From Lunularia cruciata (taxonomy: Eukaryota > Streptophyta > Marchantiopsida > Lunulariales > Lunulariaceae): a DNA stretch of 64,000 nucleotides. The translations under genes were made by a program, and so were the position numbers. Where the stretch lies: contig OX419757.1 in assembly GCA_948567375.1 (NCBI GenBank), positions 75,826,001 through 75,890,000 on the forward strand, read 5' to 3'. The notes beneath the pieces are model-generated. The model was not told the DNA's origin. It did no database searches and worked only from the letters and a program-made list of their open reading frames with translations. Shown here one piece after another: positions 1 to 13,452 of the stretch; within the stretch, counting starts at the first letter, position 1; each line of letters starts with the position of its first letter.

Positions 1-198
1 GAGTTCTGGATCACCCGTTCCTAGAAGGACTTTTCCTCTCATCTACCAATATCTGTGTAAAACGCTACCATTGGCTGTCGTTTATAAACCTCCGAATTCC
101 GGAGCTCTAACGCCTATGTGCTCTACATGTGATCACATATTTTGTAACGGATTAGCGACTATCTTCTAACGATATTATCTTTTTGATCTGCTTGCCAG
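1..198 (+). other. Upstream intron sequence
   Basis: No coding signal is visible. The stretch ends in a pyrimidine-rich tract and an AG acceptor just before position 199, so it reads as the intron before the first visible exon of the gene ending at 1810. Confidence 0.5.
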
Positions 199-1810
199 CC
201 ACAACTATGGGAGCAACCTCCACTTCCAGAGCCTTTGACATCTGCGGAGGCTGAAAAACTTGATGCTGAAACCACGGAAAATGGTAGCAAGGGGGATACT
301 ACTCCACTTGTGCAGGTATGTTTATTCCAACTTTCCGGTCATGCATAATCTGGGGCATATTTGCAGGTCATTTCAATCATTCAATTGATGATCTATTACT
401 ATAGCATTGATACTTGCAGAGTGTGTTATCCAACTATTGCCTACAGATGTCTTTGTCAATGATGTATTCTTTTTACTGGGCTAGTTGTCTAATAATTACC
501 TTTGTGGAGCTTACTGTTGATTTGATTTCTTTTGGTAGATATATAAAGTGGGTATGCAACCGCGTTATTTACAACGGCTTCTGTATCTCACTTTGTAAAT
601 ATATAAACTAAAAAATATATGAAATTGAATTTCAAATTATGAGGTGTCGAAAATATTCTGTAAAATAACTCAGTTATTTAATATTTAACCAGCATGTGAG
701 GTTTCGTGTTAATTTAACATTCATTTTACCACAAAATATGCATATTCAAGTAAAGTGTTAAAATTATCCAATATTGGAACAATAATTGTCACTTTTCTAA
801 AAATCCTCGTTACTTAAAAATCCACAACCCAGAAAAGAATCCGTTGCTTCTGTAAAGCCACACAAATAATGCCCTGGATTACACCAAAAAAAGTTCAACT
901 TGGACCACATAAGTGCGGCTTGTGATGTCTGCTTTGAGTCAGTGAGTTTCCTCGCTTAATCTATCTCTTTCTGAGATGCAGCCCGAGCTAAAGGAACCTG
1001 TTGATTCAGTAACCGAGAAGGAACTCTTGAAGTACCACGTCGAGCACTTCAAGAACATTCGCAAGAGGTACTTTCTTTTCAACAGAGCTTTTCCGAAGTA
1101 CAGAGGGATATATATTCTATGTATGTTTTTGACTCCTGCTCTCCATTATCCACTGGCGACTTTAAGTGAAATACGAACCAGCTTCAGCTTTTGATTTTGC
1201 TAATTGGCAATATGATATTCCAATTTGATTTTCTTTAGGAAGGAAAAATAGGTTTGTTGATCTCTTTAGATAAGCTCGATTGCCTCTCCAGATATAGGAT
1301 AGAACTATTGCGTCCAGAAATCTGTAAACCTGTGCGCTCAGATTCTCCTCGGGATAATTATAACTCGTGCGGAAATGCGAAGCATATTTAGCTCCAGTAA
1401 AGCAGATAGTTCATGGTTCCCTTGAACCGGGAACCATGAACTATCTGCTCTACGGGCTAGAGCTATATAATGAGAGAAGAATCCTGCGGCTCCAGATCCG
1501 TGGACGATTATAATCCTTCACATCTCTATTATACAGCAAGTCTTCGGCACGTTGCAAATATTCGAAAAAGTCGGGTGTCCACGTTTCAAGAATTCTTCAC
1601 CGTCTACTGATCTTTAGCGAAAGGTCTTTTCGTGTTGAGCTGCTGTGTTCTAAAGCGTTATATGCGTGTTTGTGCAGATGTAGGGAAGATAGAATGCGTC
1701 GAGTCGCCAGATTCAAACCGCGATTGGCTTTGCTGTTACCTGGCAACGCAGAAAACGGTAGATTCAGTGCTGGACGAGATCCATTGTCGGACCCACATCA
1801 TTATTCCTGA
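199..1810 (+). CDS. C-terminal exons of an unrecognised gene
   Basis: Three exons join in one frame: 199-315, 982-1067 and 1678-1810 (TGA at 1808). Each is flanked by AG/GT splice signals and the phases agree (0, then 2). They encode the last 111 residues of a larger protein whose start lies outside the window. The piece begins Pro-rich and acidic, then has a probable helix around ELLKYHVEHFKNIRKR, then a very basic stretch (REDRMRRVARFKPR) followed by LALLLPG. I do not recognise the family. The Lys/Arg-rich helix would suit a nucleic-acid or protein contact, but that is inference. The last intron (1068-1677) carries a perfect hairpin at 1402-1448. The splice model comes from reading the sequence only; the last exon is the least certain. 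Confidence 0.5.
1402..1448. repeat. Perfect 20-bp inverted repeat, 7-nt loop
   Basis: Arms 1402-1421 and 1429-1448 are exact reverse complements around a 7-base loop (TTGAACC). It lies in the last intron of the gene ending at 1810. It could fold as a strong RNA hairpin or be a small palindromic insertion. Confidence 0.9.
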
Positions 1811-3660
1811 GCGTAAAATATCATAGGGAAGGAGTTCTGGTTTGCAAATTCAGCGACCTACAACATTTTTGATCCCTGTTTCAGGACCGAGTACGATGTG
1901 CACTATAGGGTTAGGAGTCCACGATGCTGAGTTTGGTGTTATATTTTAGAGGAAATGAGCACGTGGTAGAAGGCTGCGAAAGGAAGTATTTTCTTAGCTC
2001 AATCTGGGGGTTTGTGAAGTGTAGGAGCTCCATATATATTCGATATATGGTGAACGTAAGTGACAGTAGGTTGCACCCATTATTTCAGGGAAGAACCCTG
2101 GCTAGGTTTGTAAATTAAGTAGGCACACATTCTTGTGTATGAGGAGAACCCCTTCACCATAGTGTGTCCATTATATGGCACATATACCAGTTACAGTTGT
2201 GCAGGTTACGGTAGGGGTATCGGAGCGGAGACAGGACGACTGGTCAGGAAGAAAGGCCAAATTCAAGAGGATATTTATCCGGAGTGTCCAATGATATTCA
2301 CAGGTTGATCATTGATGGAGAGCTCTTTGTGGACACCCCTGTGATGTGATCGACTATCAATGTCGTTGGATTACGAAGATGAGGATGAAACGTGGAAAGG
2401 TCTAGAACCATCATTATCCTTGTGTCGCGGAAACAGTCCTTCTGGTGAAGGTAAGTCTCATCTGAAGCGACTTGGTATGTCAGCGCTACCCAGTCTCGTC
2501 TGTATCGAATAAAAGGACCTGCGATTGGATTGAACTCTTGAACAGACCAACACACTTCAAGTCTTGACGGTTGTTTTCTTGGTATTTCGTGTAGGTCAAA
2601 AGTGTACTAAAATATCGTCGTATTGACAAAAGATCACCAAGGGAATGTTAGTTGTCAAACTAAACCTCCTCCGAAACCCTTCAATCACAGATGACCTCGT
2701 CGAGTCGAAAACTTTGAGTTTTCGGTTGTGCATTTCAACAGTCACCGGTCATTAGCATCGCTCTCTTGCTTGAACCCGTCATTCACTGGCCATGATATCA
2801 AACGTCCAAACAAGCGAATATGGAGATATTTCCCTTTGTAGCTCCATCAGCGAGAGATCGACAAGGTCGGTAAACTCAAACTTTTTGATGTGTTAACTCC
2901 AGCGTTCTCGCCTTCGATTACTCGATGTCAGTCAACCCCAATCCACTCGTGTGGTCTACCTCACAGCCGACTGTCATAGTGTCTAACTGGTGCCTCCCAT
3001 CTGACCTACCTCCCCTTTCGAACTGTGACTTTGTTCCTTGATTGATCCTATTAATGTTTGTGAAACTCGGCATGCTGGTGTCAACGGGCATGAACTGGAA
3101 CTTAACAGGAAGCAGATGACGCCTACACGAGATGTAACTTGCCTAAATCGTTTCGAGGTCGATGTCGGACTGATCTCCATTGAAGGTAACCCGGAGCCAC
3201 CACAGACACATACGTACCCCACCTAAGAGTGCCCGTGACATTGTATTTGATCCGTCACTCCTCAAGGATGTCGGACTTCAACTATATCTGTCTCTCATTT
3301 CTCCTTCGTTCTTGGTTTACTTTGGCTGTATATCATGTATGGCATTTGTACATTGGAGCTATCGCTGTGGAAAGGTCTTCACATTCTTGAGATCCATCCC
3401 GCACAGTAGTAAGGATGGTAACGTCGTTGGGGAGTGTACCCTTTCACGGTATGTGGAATATCTATCTGTACAGTGGATTTTAATCAACCATCCTAGAGAC
3501 ATTGGCAAAGAGGAATGTCAATGCCCTGAGCTTAAAGCAGCGGGAACGCTTCCTGGTGTTCAGAAAGTAACGACCTTTGCTCAAGCAAATTGGAGTAGGA
3601 ACATCGAGAGCTGCTCGACCAGGCTCGTCGAGTAGTGCCTAGTAGTTAGACAACATCAAT
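1811..3660. other. Intergenic, no gene recognised
   Basis: The first part may be 3' UTR of the preceding gene. Several short open frames exist, the longest at 3180-3635 (151 codons, no ATG at its left end). None has a recognisable motif. I see no RNA gene. Confidence 0.5.
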
Positions 3661-3700
3661 ATGAAATCGATATACCCTTTATGAAATCGATATACCCTTT
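3661..3700. repeat. 20-bp tandem duplication
   Basis: The 20-mer ATGAAATCGATATACCCTTT occurs twice without a spacer. It sits about 15 bases before the left end of the LINE fragment at 3715, so it may be a by-product of that insertion. Confidence 0.9.
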
Positions 3701-3714
3701 CTGTGAATCACCAT

Positions 3715-5020
3715 GGAGCAGGAACTTTTGAGTGTGTGATAATGGATTTGGCATGTAAATAGATTACTCTGTTGATATCATGTGGTGGGGTTGGTTAACT
3801 ATTTATGGAAGAGATTGCACCTATAGTGTTTTTGGGTAGTTGTGTTCTCTCTTCATCTTTATTTTCTTTTCGTTTTGTGGTTGTTGATGGATCAGTTTTG
3901 GAGATTTATGTGATAGGGGTGGAATGAGGATTCTTTTTCTCTCCAAGTGTCATTGTGGCAGATGAGAGATAGTTTATCCCAACGAACATGAGAGTATTTT
4001 ACATCTTTTATTTCACTATCATCAGATTGGACTAGAGGTTTATAGTCTTTCTTGATGAAGCAACAATGTGAGCATACATTACATTCTCTCTTAGTTGATT
4101 CATCCATTCCTGAGGCTATTAGAGCACATATTCGCTCTTGTTTCGGCAAGGTGTAGGCTCTTGGAACCTAGCTCGACTGTGCATTAGTGCATTTCGACTC
4201 GCACTAGTTATTTTCTCTACAACGATGAGGTTTCGCTTAGGTTTGGTCCACCTATCTGCAACTTCATTACTCACTTGTGAGTGTGGTTTTACACTAGATG
4301 TAATAGTGGTCCACATGACACATTCTTTTGGAGGACACAGGACAGCTACTTATGATGCCATTAGGGACATATTGTTTGCTATGGCACGAGAGAGTGGATA
4401 CTTGGCTTGGAAGGAGTGTTCGTATGCTTTGCAGACGACACGCGTTAGGGTAGATTTATATTTGGCTTGAGATGATCAGGTGACAATAGTGGATATCGTG
4501 GTTACAGACCCTATGCGGGATACAATTTCAGAGGGAGTGATTACCCATCCCTTGGATGGGCGGCGAGTGCAACAGCAGGTCGCGAGGTCTCCAAGTATAG
4601 GGACATGCAGTGAGGTCACCTCTTTGTTCCTCTAGCCTTGGAGTTATATGGAGCGATGGACACGGCATTTGACACATTTGTCAAGGAGTACACGAGAGGT
4701 TATCATGTTAAGTGTCAAGGGGTACCATTCTCACTCTCATACTTTGTAGCATATTTTAGACAGGGTGTCCATTGCTCTGCAGAGGGCAATGGTTGGTGCA
4801 ATCCATAGGAGAGCAATCACATTAGGTGATGTTTCTTCGAATGTTCAATTGTGTGTAGATCGTATGATTTGCATAGCTCGGATATCTTAGGTGCGGTAGA
4901 GTAGATTTCCCATGTAGACTCTATTGGGGCTTAGCCCCATGTTACCTTTTTTGTCTCCCTTGTACGGTTTGATGGGGTCTTCCCATCCTTCATTTTTCCT
5001 ACGTGGTCGTTTTCTTCTTT
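3715..5020 (+). mobile_element. LINE copy A, 5'-truncated 3' part
   Basis: This piece aligns by eye with the 3' third of the full-length element at 40150-43868 (opposite strand), from the part encoding TFECVTRDLA to the 3' tail. The frame at 4138-4470 keeps the C-terminal zinc-knuckle region (CECG, then HMTHSFGG) and the RVDLYL motif of the endonuclease region, then hits a stop. The 3' tail has a hairpin around the stop codon (4925-4939, TGGGGCTTAGCCCCA) and a second hairpin (4971-4987, GATGGG/CCCATC). The piece ends near ACGTGGTCG plus a T-rich stretch. Truncation at the 5' end is usual for target-primed insertion. Confidence 0.85.
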
Positions 5021-7911
5021 TGTAACACCATACATCATTCTTGTCCTGTCCTTTTACTTTTCTTAAGTTTAGTGTCAATATCATGTAGTGAATAATGGTC
5101 TTTTTTTCGTTAGAGTAACTCAATCATGCCTTTGTACTTACGAGTTAATTTTCCTATTGTATTTAGACAACTTACTTATTACAATGATATTGTCACATAC
5201 AATATGCTTTCTTGTATTTGAGTGATATTTAAAAAAAAAGAGGTTTAATAATTATTCAAAGGTCTACATCCTCGTGAGTTATCAGTTGAGGTATATTAAG
5301 TTAAATTAATCAAAAAGATCTAAACCCCCGTGAGCTTTCAATTGCGGTATATAGTATATGGTACAGTATAATATATTGTATGAACATCTAAATGTTATCG
5401 GGTTTGATTCGTTAATTGTTTCAATTGAGCTTTCTTATTATAAATATTAAAAATTTCATCGTTAGCTTGGTTAATTATCTAATGGTGGCTCCAAAAGATC
5501 CAAGCAAATTTCATCTGATTATGCTTCACAAGTGAGTAGATAAAATTCTATTATATAGATAATATGTTATGAAATTATTTTACAATGGTAAGTTGTGTTT
5601 CTTGAGATTGCGCATTATCACACATAAATTTCTCAGTTCTTTTGTATCATGGGTATAACTGTATTTTATTTCCAAACTCTTAGCTTATGCTTTTTTAATG
5701 TGAATTTGACTTCCATTTAATAATTTATGGCTGAAAATATCTTTGCAATTTTCCTTAAAAATTGTCCAAATCCTAACATCCGACATACAAGATATCTAAA
5801 TTTCCATCTTATAGCGCCTTATAAAAAATGGAATACAAAAATTTATATAATTTTACTCTCATATTTAAGTAAGGTAAATATCCTTGATTTTTGAAATAGA
5901 ATGATAGTGAAATTTTGTCTTATTGTTTTTCTTGCTATCTTTAAATTATAAACTAATTTATTGTACTTGGTTTTTATAACAAAGTGAGGCGGTTATCGTT
6001 TTCTATCATCTATGATTAATTAGTTGACTACCAATTTTGGTAGTTTATATGACAGTATGACATACACTTCAAAGCCTTGAAAGGATCTTGCTAAGGGAGG
6101 TATATTTGTCGTGAATGCAGATCATCAAGGCTAAAGCTTCCGTGACGATTTTTTGTTTTTATAGTGACATTGTCTATGATTGATATATATCTCAAATATT
6201 ATGATGATATATATTTAATTTATCCAAACTCAAATCTATATTAAAAATATCATCCTTCAATACGAATGTCGCTTATGTCGAAGTGTTGTGCTCCTCAAGA
6301 TGTTTATATATTGATTTTTTTATATAAAGAAACTCTTATTTAATTTGAAACTTTCCATAATTGCACTTTACCGGTTGTTATATATACTTGGGGAAATGTC
6401 ATAAATAGTAAGGTTGCTGGTACGGGAGAGGATGCTGGGTCGGGAGAGGGGAGGCCGTGCCCGTCTTTCGGGTTTCACGGGTGAGGTAATCGATCTACAA
6501 TGTGAGCGTTGAAGTGTTGGAAGTGCAGTAGATTCATGAACAGAATTATCCTGGAGAACGTCAGCGATGCGCTGACGATGGAGAATTTTGATGAAAGAGG
6601 CATGTCTCCTGCATGCATAGAACTCGATGGCGATTTGTATTTCTTTCCATCTCTTCTTCAAGGTGGCCCGTATGTTCCAATGTATGTAATCAACTCATTT
6701 TGAAGCTGCGGTTCCATTTGAGCATTATACCACGGCCTCTACGTCCAAAACTTTAACTGATTTGTATAAATCTCGAATTTAAAGTATCACACGCTCCATC
6801 ATCTTATCGCGTAGAATCTTTGAGTTCCAATCCTGCTCCTGGAACGTTGTTCTTGAGTTTTCGAGATTCAATTCAGATGTAAACCTTCAATTGGCTTAAA
6901 TGGATCCTTTCCTCGCCAATCACAGTGCTGACTGCTCAGATTGTACAGAGGCCCTGATTCGATGGCACTATAATGGACGAACTAAATCCTTGAACGGGTA
7001 AACGAAGTGCAACAAGTGCTTATCAGACTTGAGGATGTATGAGCTTCCGCGAGAAATGAAATGATCAAAGGTCTTTTAGCAGTTACGAAAAATTACATGT
7101 TCCTCTTCTTGTTCGCTAACAAGGACGTGCTTCTGGAATCTACTAGTCAAAACTACTTGCATAACTTATAATGTCCTCTGGAGTAAGTATCTGACCTACC
7201 TCCTAATAAACAGAACGCATGAGGATTTATAATCAATTTCAGTTTGTGACAACCAGAGCTTTCTGGCTTCATAATGAATCACGCTTGAAATACATCTCTG
7301 AGTGAAGACGTGCTACTCGTATGCAAAGAATTTGACCAACTGACTATGAAGTCATCCCTAGACAACGATGAGCTCGTCTGGGACGACTTCATCTACTTAA
7401 CCATGGAAGGAAATTTAACTATCATAGTAATCAAAACAGCCTTTTGATTTCCGGTATGCACCAGACTCAAACAGTTTAAGACTGTCGAATCCTGGTCCCG
7501 TCGAGAATGGAACTCTATATCAAGTAGTCTATTCATGAACAGACGACCCTAAGCCCAATCTTCGTCCTTCAGGTTTGGATTCCCCAAGTACTGCTCAGGG
7601 CCAGGTGTAAAACACTAACCAACGTTCGCGATGCTACCGGCGACTTCGACTGTGGACAATAATTCAGATTACTAGATAGATAGTTCCACCGCTCCCATCC
7701 AGATGACATTTATCTGTTCCACGACAGTTACCAGCGACAGTTACCAGCGACCAGCCAATGGAACTAGACTGGTCCTTATTGTAGACCCGCGGAACTCGAA
7801 AGAAGGGCACGGCCTCCACTCTCCCTTACAAAAGTAATATTAAGGTTCAGCAAAACCCAAGGTTATATTTTTAAATAATGAATTGAATAGGGTAAGTTGT
7901 AATACTACTTC
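5021..7911. other. Intergenic, AT-rich then mixed
   Basis: 5021-6360 is strongly AT-rich with no credible coding frame. 6400-7800 has a more balanced base composition but only short frames (the longest under 100 codons, on both strands near 6370-6700). A short direct repeat of CGACAGTTACCAG lies near 7730. No gene or RNA was recognised; this could be decayed transposon DNA. Confidence 0.5.
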
Positions 7912-7992
7912 TTGTTACCTTTTTTTTCTCTCCCTTGGCTTGATGGGGGGTCTTTCCATCCTTCTTTTTTCCTACGCGGTCGCCTTTTACTT
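7912..7992 (+). mobile_element. Solo LINE 3' tail
   Basis: It matches only the 3' end of the LINE family: CTCTCCCTTGGCTTGATGGG, a hairpin partner CCATCC, then CCTACGCGGTCGCCTTTT. No LINE coding sequence precedes it. Extreme 5' truncation or a SINE sharing the tail would both explain it. Confidence 0.75.
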
Positions 7993-8924
7993 CTTGTTAT
8001 TTTTTAATTAAAATTAATTAATTTCTTTTTGCTTGTTGAGGGTATTTTTGACATTTTATTTACATTTTTTCTCATTAAATTTTTGTAATGAATTAGTAGA
8101 AGATAATATATACTATTATCCTATCATAGAATTTACGATCCAGCATTAATGCACTTTGTCATTCGTAGAGCGTTGGTGCTAACTTATTAACTCGTTAAAA
8201 AGCCCAGGTATCTTTAATTCCAGTACAAAATCTCATTTCATTTATTAAAATTAACTCCATATAAACTCTAAGATGATTTATTCATTTATTTTTCTTTTTA
8301 TATATATGCATGCTTCTATTTTGAAAGCATAAGTAAACATCTATGCCATATATAACACAAGAAAAAATTTGGATGACAAAGGTGTCTTTAAGAGAATTTG
8401 AATGGTAATATTTGAATAACAAATTCAATTTAAAATTGAAAAAATAAATTGAAACATTGAATAAGACTTTTAATTTGAACTTGAAAATAATGAGATATTG
8501 CCTTTTCCTCTATGAAATGAAACTTAGTTGTATCATTTTCTCTAAACCGACTTAAATATTAATCATAAATTATCTGTCAAATTTATTTCAATGTATAGTA
8601 CACCTTCTTATATATTAGTTTATATTTATACTAAAAATATATAAATCCAAATCATGTTAAAATTTTCTAAGCTTTTATCTCACGGTGTGCTAAAAAAGTG
8701 TATTTCATATTATGAGGAAGATAAAATATTAAAATCTTTACAATAAGAGTATAAAAGACTAGATTTTATGTTTATGATTAGCTCATGACCTAGAATGGAA
8801 AATTTTATATCAAGTTTAAAAGACCTTAATCACATTAAGGTCTCACGTACCTATAATCATAAAATCCATCATAACAATAATACATCTATATATAGTGATA
8901 ATCAAATAATTATTGTGTTTCTAG
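7993..8924. other. AT-rich intergenic DNA
   Basis: Very AT-rich with no coding frame of note and no recognised RNA or repeat. Confidence 0.5.
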
Positions 8925-9550
8925 TAGGGAGGTGTGATTCTTGAACTTTTACAAACTTGGTAAGCAAACAAAAAGTATAGCATATTGTAATGGATAGTAG
9001 AAATCTCAAGTGAAACACAAGGTTTCAATCCTCAATACTTTGATGTATCAAAGGAGCACATTGTCTTTATTATATAACAAGAGAACACACTCAATAAGAG
9101 CTACATCTTTGGATCAAAAAGATGAATTGGTGATATTTTCATAAACTCTACCTTTTTATTAGCTATATGGATTGGTGACATGTTGATCCTTGTTCTATTT
9201 AGTTGGTTAAACAAGTTTGACCAAAGAGAATCTTTGGAGAATCTTACTTTAGGAAGCTCAGAACAACATGTGTTAGGTATTGTTGAAAAGATCTAGACAA
9301 GACAAACATGGGAAGAAAATGACATGTTTCTTGCATTAAAAGGAACTTCCCTTTTTGTAGGTCTAATTTATTCATTTAAGCATCCAAAATTGGTTCTGAA
9401 ATTTTCCAAGTATTTTTGAGTTTTACCATCAATGATAGAAATACACTTCCATTTGGTCTACTTAGACAACCATATATAATATCTCTAAAAATTTTACTTA
9501 ACCAATTTACACTTCTCAATAACCAATCTAGTTAATAGTATTAAACATAC
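8925..9550 (+). repeat. Diverged copy of the 0.63-kb LTR-like repeat
   Basis: It shares ordered blocks with the insert at 31718-32349: the Ser-codon-like run TTTCAATCCTCAATAC, TCAAAGGAGCACATTGTCTT, TTATTATATAACAA, GAATTGGTGA, GGATTGGTGACATGTTGATC, and the end TTAATAGTATTA. Orientation is the same. Ends are approximate, and no coding potential was seen. Confidence 0.7.
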
Positions 9551-10834
9551 ATAAAAGTTTCTCAACTTCATCATAATTTATTCAAAGTTTCTATAATATC
9601 TTGAGTTCTCTTTGTTCATGTTATTGATCTTCTTTTATATTAGTTTACATCACAAATATAAAGACACCAATCATTCTATTTTTGTAATAGATGTTCTATT
9701 CAAGAGCCTTTGTGGATGTTATGAAGTCATGGTTACTAATGCTTGTTCTAATGCTTTGGAAATTACTTTAATTAAAACTTAATTAATTTTCAATTGATTA
9801 AAGAATTGAGTAATTTCTACTCCCATCAAGTTAATAATTTGTCATTATAATCATATCATACAAGGTGGTATAACTGGTCAGCAAGGATTTCCATTAATTA
9901 AAGGCTTTAGCTTGAATGCTATTCGCTCGAAAACAATTCAAACGGGATTATATTTAGAAAGTCGGGGAATTTTCGCTCCCTCTTAAAAGTTCTCAGATTA
10001 GTTCTTTTGCAACTTAGGGGTATATTTCATGATATTTCATTTTTTCATAATGATTATTGCATTTTACCAAGTTTTTCGAACGTTTGGTTTTCTCATGATG
10101 TAGATAATTGACTTAAAGGTGAAACTTATAAAATTCTCGTACTAATTTACTACGCGGCCATCCTAATCCTAATCTTTAGAGTCCATTGAACACAAAATCT
10201 TTAGAATATTATCAACCATTCTTAGAATGTTAATGACCATCCATTAATCGACAGGTCCGGTAAAAATCTTTCCATGACTAAAACTGACAGAGAAAGAAGA
10301 ATAAAGAAAATAAAATTCCTTGAGTATATTGTAACACTATGCACACTATCTTCAAACAGAAATGTGTTGGATTAAATCAAGGAGAGAGAATATTTCTTGA
10401 CTGGATGACCTGTTGGTGAAGGTAAGGCAATCGTAGTGACGTGCAGTCAAAGGGCAGAAATTGAACCAAGTGACAAACAAGAGACGGAGTTCAGATTAGT
10501 TTCACCTTTCTGTATACTATGGTCACGGCACTACCACGTACAGTGAGGAGGGACGCGTTATGGATGGAGTTCAGGAGATCATGTCATACGACGTAGAATG
10601 GGCCTTGAGGCCGGTAAGTTTGCCGGCTGGGAGAGAGAAAGGGCCGTGGGGAAAACCGGCCGGCTAACTTAGGGCGTCCGATGGGGATCGGTGTTGAACC
10701 CTAATCGAGGGGGGGTCTCCCACCCCTAAACGGAGAGTTTGTTGACAAAGAAACTCCTTTCGCAAGCGCTCACAGGCGATCCATCGAAGAAGTGAGGGGC
10801 TGCTGCTGCAGGATTGTCGAAAAATTTAGGAAAG
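9551..10834. other. Intergenic and RPSA 5' region
   Basis: AT-rich up to about 10400, then more GC-rich towards the ribosomal protein gene. The last 200 bases probably hold its promoter and 5' UTR. No convincing TATA box or uORF could be assigned. Confidence 0.45.
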
Positions 10835-11980
10835 ATGGTTCTCTCACAGAGAGAAGCCGATGTGCAGATGATGCTTGCTGCCGATGTGCATCTCGGCACG
10901 AAGAATTGTGATTTCCAGATGGAAAGGTACGTATGGCGCCGCCGAACTGACGGTATTTTCATCATCAATTTGGGAAAGACTTGGGAGAAGTTGCAGCTCG
11001 CTGCACGAGTGATTGTGGCTATTGAGAACCCACAAGACATTATCGTGCAGTCTGCTAGGCCTTATGGACAGAGGGCCGTGCTGAAGTTCGCTCAGTACAC
11101 CGGTGCTCAGGCTATTGCCGGTCGCCATACCCCAGGAACTTTCACCAATCAGCTGCAGAACACCTTCAGCGAGCCCCGCTTGTTGATTTTGACTGACCCC
11201 AGGACCGATCATCAGGTGCGAACTCGAGGCTTCTCGTTTTACTGCTTTGATTGATTCTCGATTTTGCTCTAAATATCACAATTTCACCCGAACGGCGATG
11301 TCTTAGTTCGTAGGGAAGATTAACCTTAAGGAGAATTGGACAAAAGTGCATCCGTGATCGCATAATTGCGCGAGTCACAGACGCCCTTTTGTTATTATCG
11401 AACTAACTGAACCCTAATTTCATTTATGCAGCCCATCAGGGAAGCCGCTCTCGGAAATATTCCCACAATTGCTTTCTGCGATACCGACTCGCCAATGAAG
11501 CATGTTGACATTGCCATCCCCGCTAACAACAAGGGAAAGCACAGTATTGGATGCCTGTTCTGGTTATTGGGAAGGATGGTGCTCCAGATGCGCGGAACAA
11601 TCACCCCTACTCGCCCATGGGACGTTATGGTTGATCTGTTCTTCTACCGTGAGCCTGATGAAACCAAGGACCGCGAGGAGGAGGAAGGTGGTGCACCGGA
11701 GTTCACCCCCGCTGAATACGTTCCACCGCCAGCTCTGCCTGCCAGCGAAGGCCAATGGGAGGGTGTGGAAAGCAGTCAATGGGAACCTGAAGGTTCATCA
11801 ATTCCAGCGGCTGCATTGCCCCCTGGTGTTGCCCCAGCTGAGTGGGTTGCCGCCGCACCAGCAGCTGCAGGGTGGGATGCTGCTCCAGTTGCCCCAGCAG
11901 GTTACGTACCTCCTGCTGTCGTTCCCTCAGGTTGGGAGGCTGCACCACCCGCCGCCAGCGGATGGGAGCCACTCTCATAA
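10835..11980 (+). CDS. RPSA: 40S ribosomal protein SA (uS2)
   Basis: A structural protein of the small cytosolic ribosomal subunit, homologous to bacterial uS2. Two exons, 10835-11215 and 11432-11980, join in phase 0 to give 309 residues; the splice sites read CATCAG|GTGCG and TTATGCAG|CCC. The uS2 core is near identical to plant [22 protein letters not shown] at the start, [43 protein letters not shown], and in exon 2 [14 protein letters not shown] and [20 protein letters not shown]. The C-terminal tail (from about residue 215) is acidic, then Ala/Pro-rich with repeated Trp ([25 protein letters not shown]), as in eukaryotic RPSA. I chose the ATG at 10835; no upstream ATG is in frame. About 12000-12170 is probably 3' UTR. 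Confidence 0.97.
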
Positions 11981-13452
11981 ATCAATTTTTGTTCTTAAAA
12001 ATCGTCAAAATGTTGACAGAACAGATCACTTAAGTGTCTGTAAAGTGTTTTTACATTGCCGGCTTATTCAACCAACATACTCTCATCCAAGGTTTCCCCT
12101 GAGATTTTCGACTGGCCTCTTCGTAATCCCATGCAGTGGAAGCGTTGCAGTTTATGTATAGGATTTGTTTGCCTCACTTCACTCTTGATTCAACATGGGG
12201 CTTGCTTATGATCGCTTGTTCGTATCAACCATAGTGGAAGTTCGTATCATCTCTGCCGCACGGTTTTGTCAAAAGACTACCTTGGGATGGTTCAATAGTG
12301 GCCTAGGACTGGTTTGAGGTATGTCATAGGAATTGGTGTTTTGTTTACCCGTTTGGAGAACTGGCGCTCAACTGGATTGTGGGCAGTGCATTGAATGTGA
12401 GTCAAGGAATTTATCATGAATGTCAACAAGTTGGGTAGTAGGCAAGATTTGAAGTACGAGTGGCGAAAAAAACCTGGATTTGTTTGTGGATTAAGCTCGT
12501 ACACTAAGATTATACTTGTCGACGTAGTCAAGATTGGGAAGGTTTTTGTCTCCAGGGCCTGGTATGCATCTAGAACCTCGTGAATCTCTGTGGAGAGGCT
12601 ATAGGTCGCTAGAGTGTTGTGCAGGTTCATGCTGAAGTGATCGGGGGGAGGAATAGCACCATTTTTAGCATGTATGTGTTATTAACACTTAGATCTACGT
12701 CGCTTCGGAAGAGAAGTGCAACTCGAGGACATAGTCCCAAAATTGTTACCGAATTATGAACACGGCAAAGATGTATGCACGGCAAGGAAGGATAAGACAG
12801 GGAAAGATTGTTGAGATGAAGAAAATATGTGCATAAACCAGAGAATGGATCACTGGTAAGACGATGTTAATGCATAGTGCAGAAGACGGAGCTGACCCCC
12901 TGCAATGTCCAACATACAGAAAAGTTTACAACATAAATTGACTATTTCGAGGGAGTTAAAATGATAGACAAAATTTTATTCGAGTGAGTGGAAACAATTC
13001 CTGGCAGACCATATATAACCCTGGGCGAAAGAGTAATCTAACTGCAAATTAAGGTTCACAATTCCTTGCAATATATGTACCAAAACAAATATGGAACTGG
13101 GATTCTGCAGAAGTTGCATTGCTCAAAACATGTACCATGCCCAACTACTCACGAGTTGGAGTACAATTGCTTACATGGACCGTTAGAACCAATACAGCAA
13201 ATCACAGACGATGAAGTACAATATGTACGCCGGCAAAGCCAGTTACTGTTACATGTCGTCCCAAGTATGTCTTGTAGGTACAGATCACACCGCAGCCACT
13301 GAGGTACTATAATTGATTCTCACTTCAAAGGCCGGTTTATAACTATCGCATGGATTTAGAAAATTGAAATCTTGACTGCTTTATGTTCACAAAACTGTTT
13401 ATGTCGCGTCGAATCGCATAATTTACAGAACAAGGCGACTCTGACCTCCTCA
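11981..13452. other. Intergenic, 3' UTRs of flanking genes
   Basis: The two genes converge here. The left part should hold the RPSA 3' UTR and the right part the 3' UTR of the minus-strand gene ending at 13453. Only short frames without motifs are present. Confidence 0.5.

Noticed and set aside
3180-3635. 151-codon open frame before LINE copy A
   Set aside because: No ATG at its left end, no motif, and surrounding frames are equally open; treated as chance.
11502-12161. 219-codon open frame overlapping RPSA exon 2
   Set aside because: It is in another frame of a certain gene and runs into its 3' UTR.
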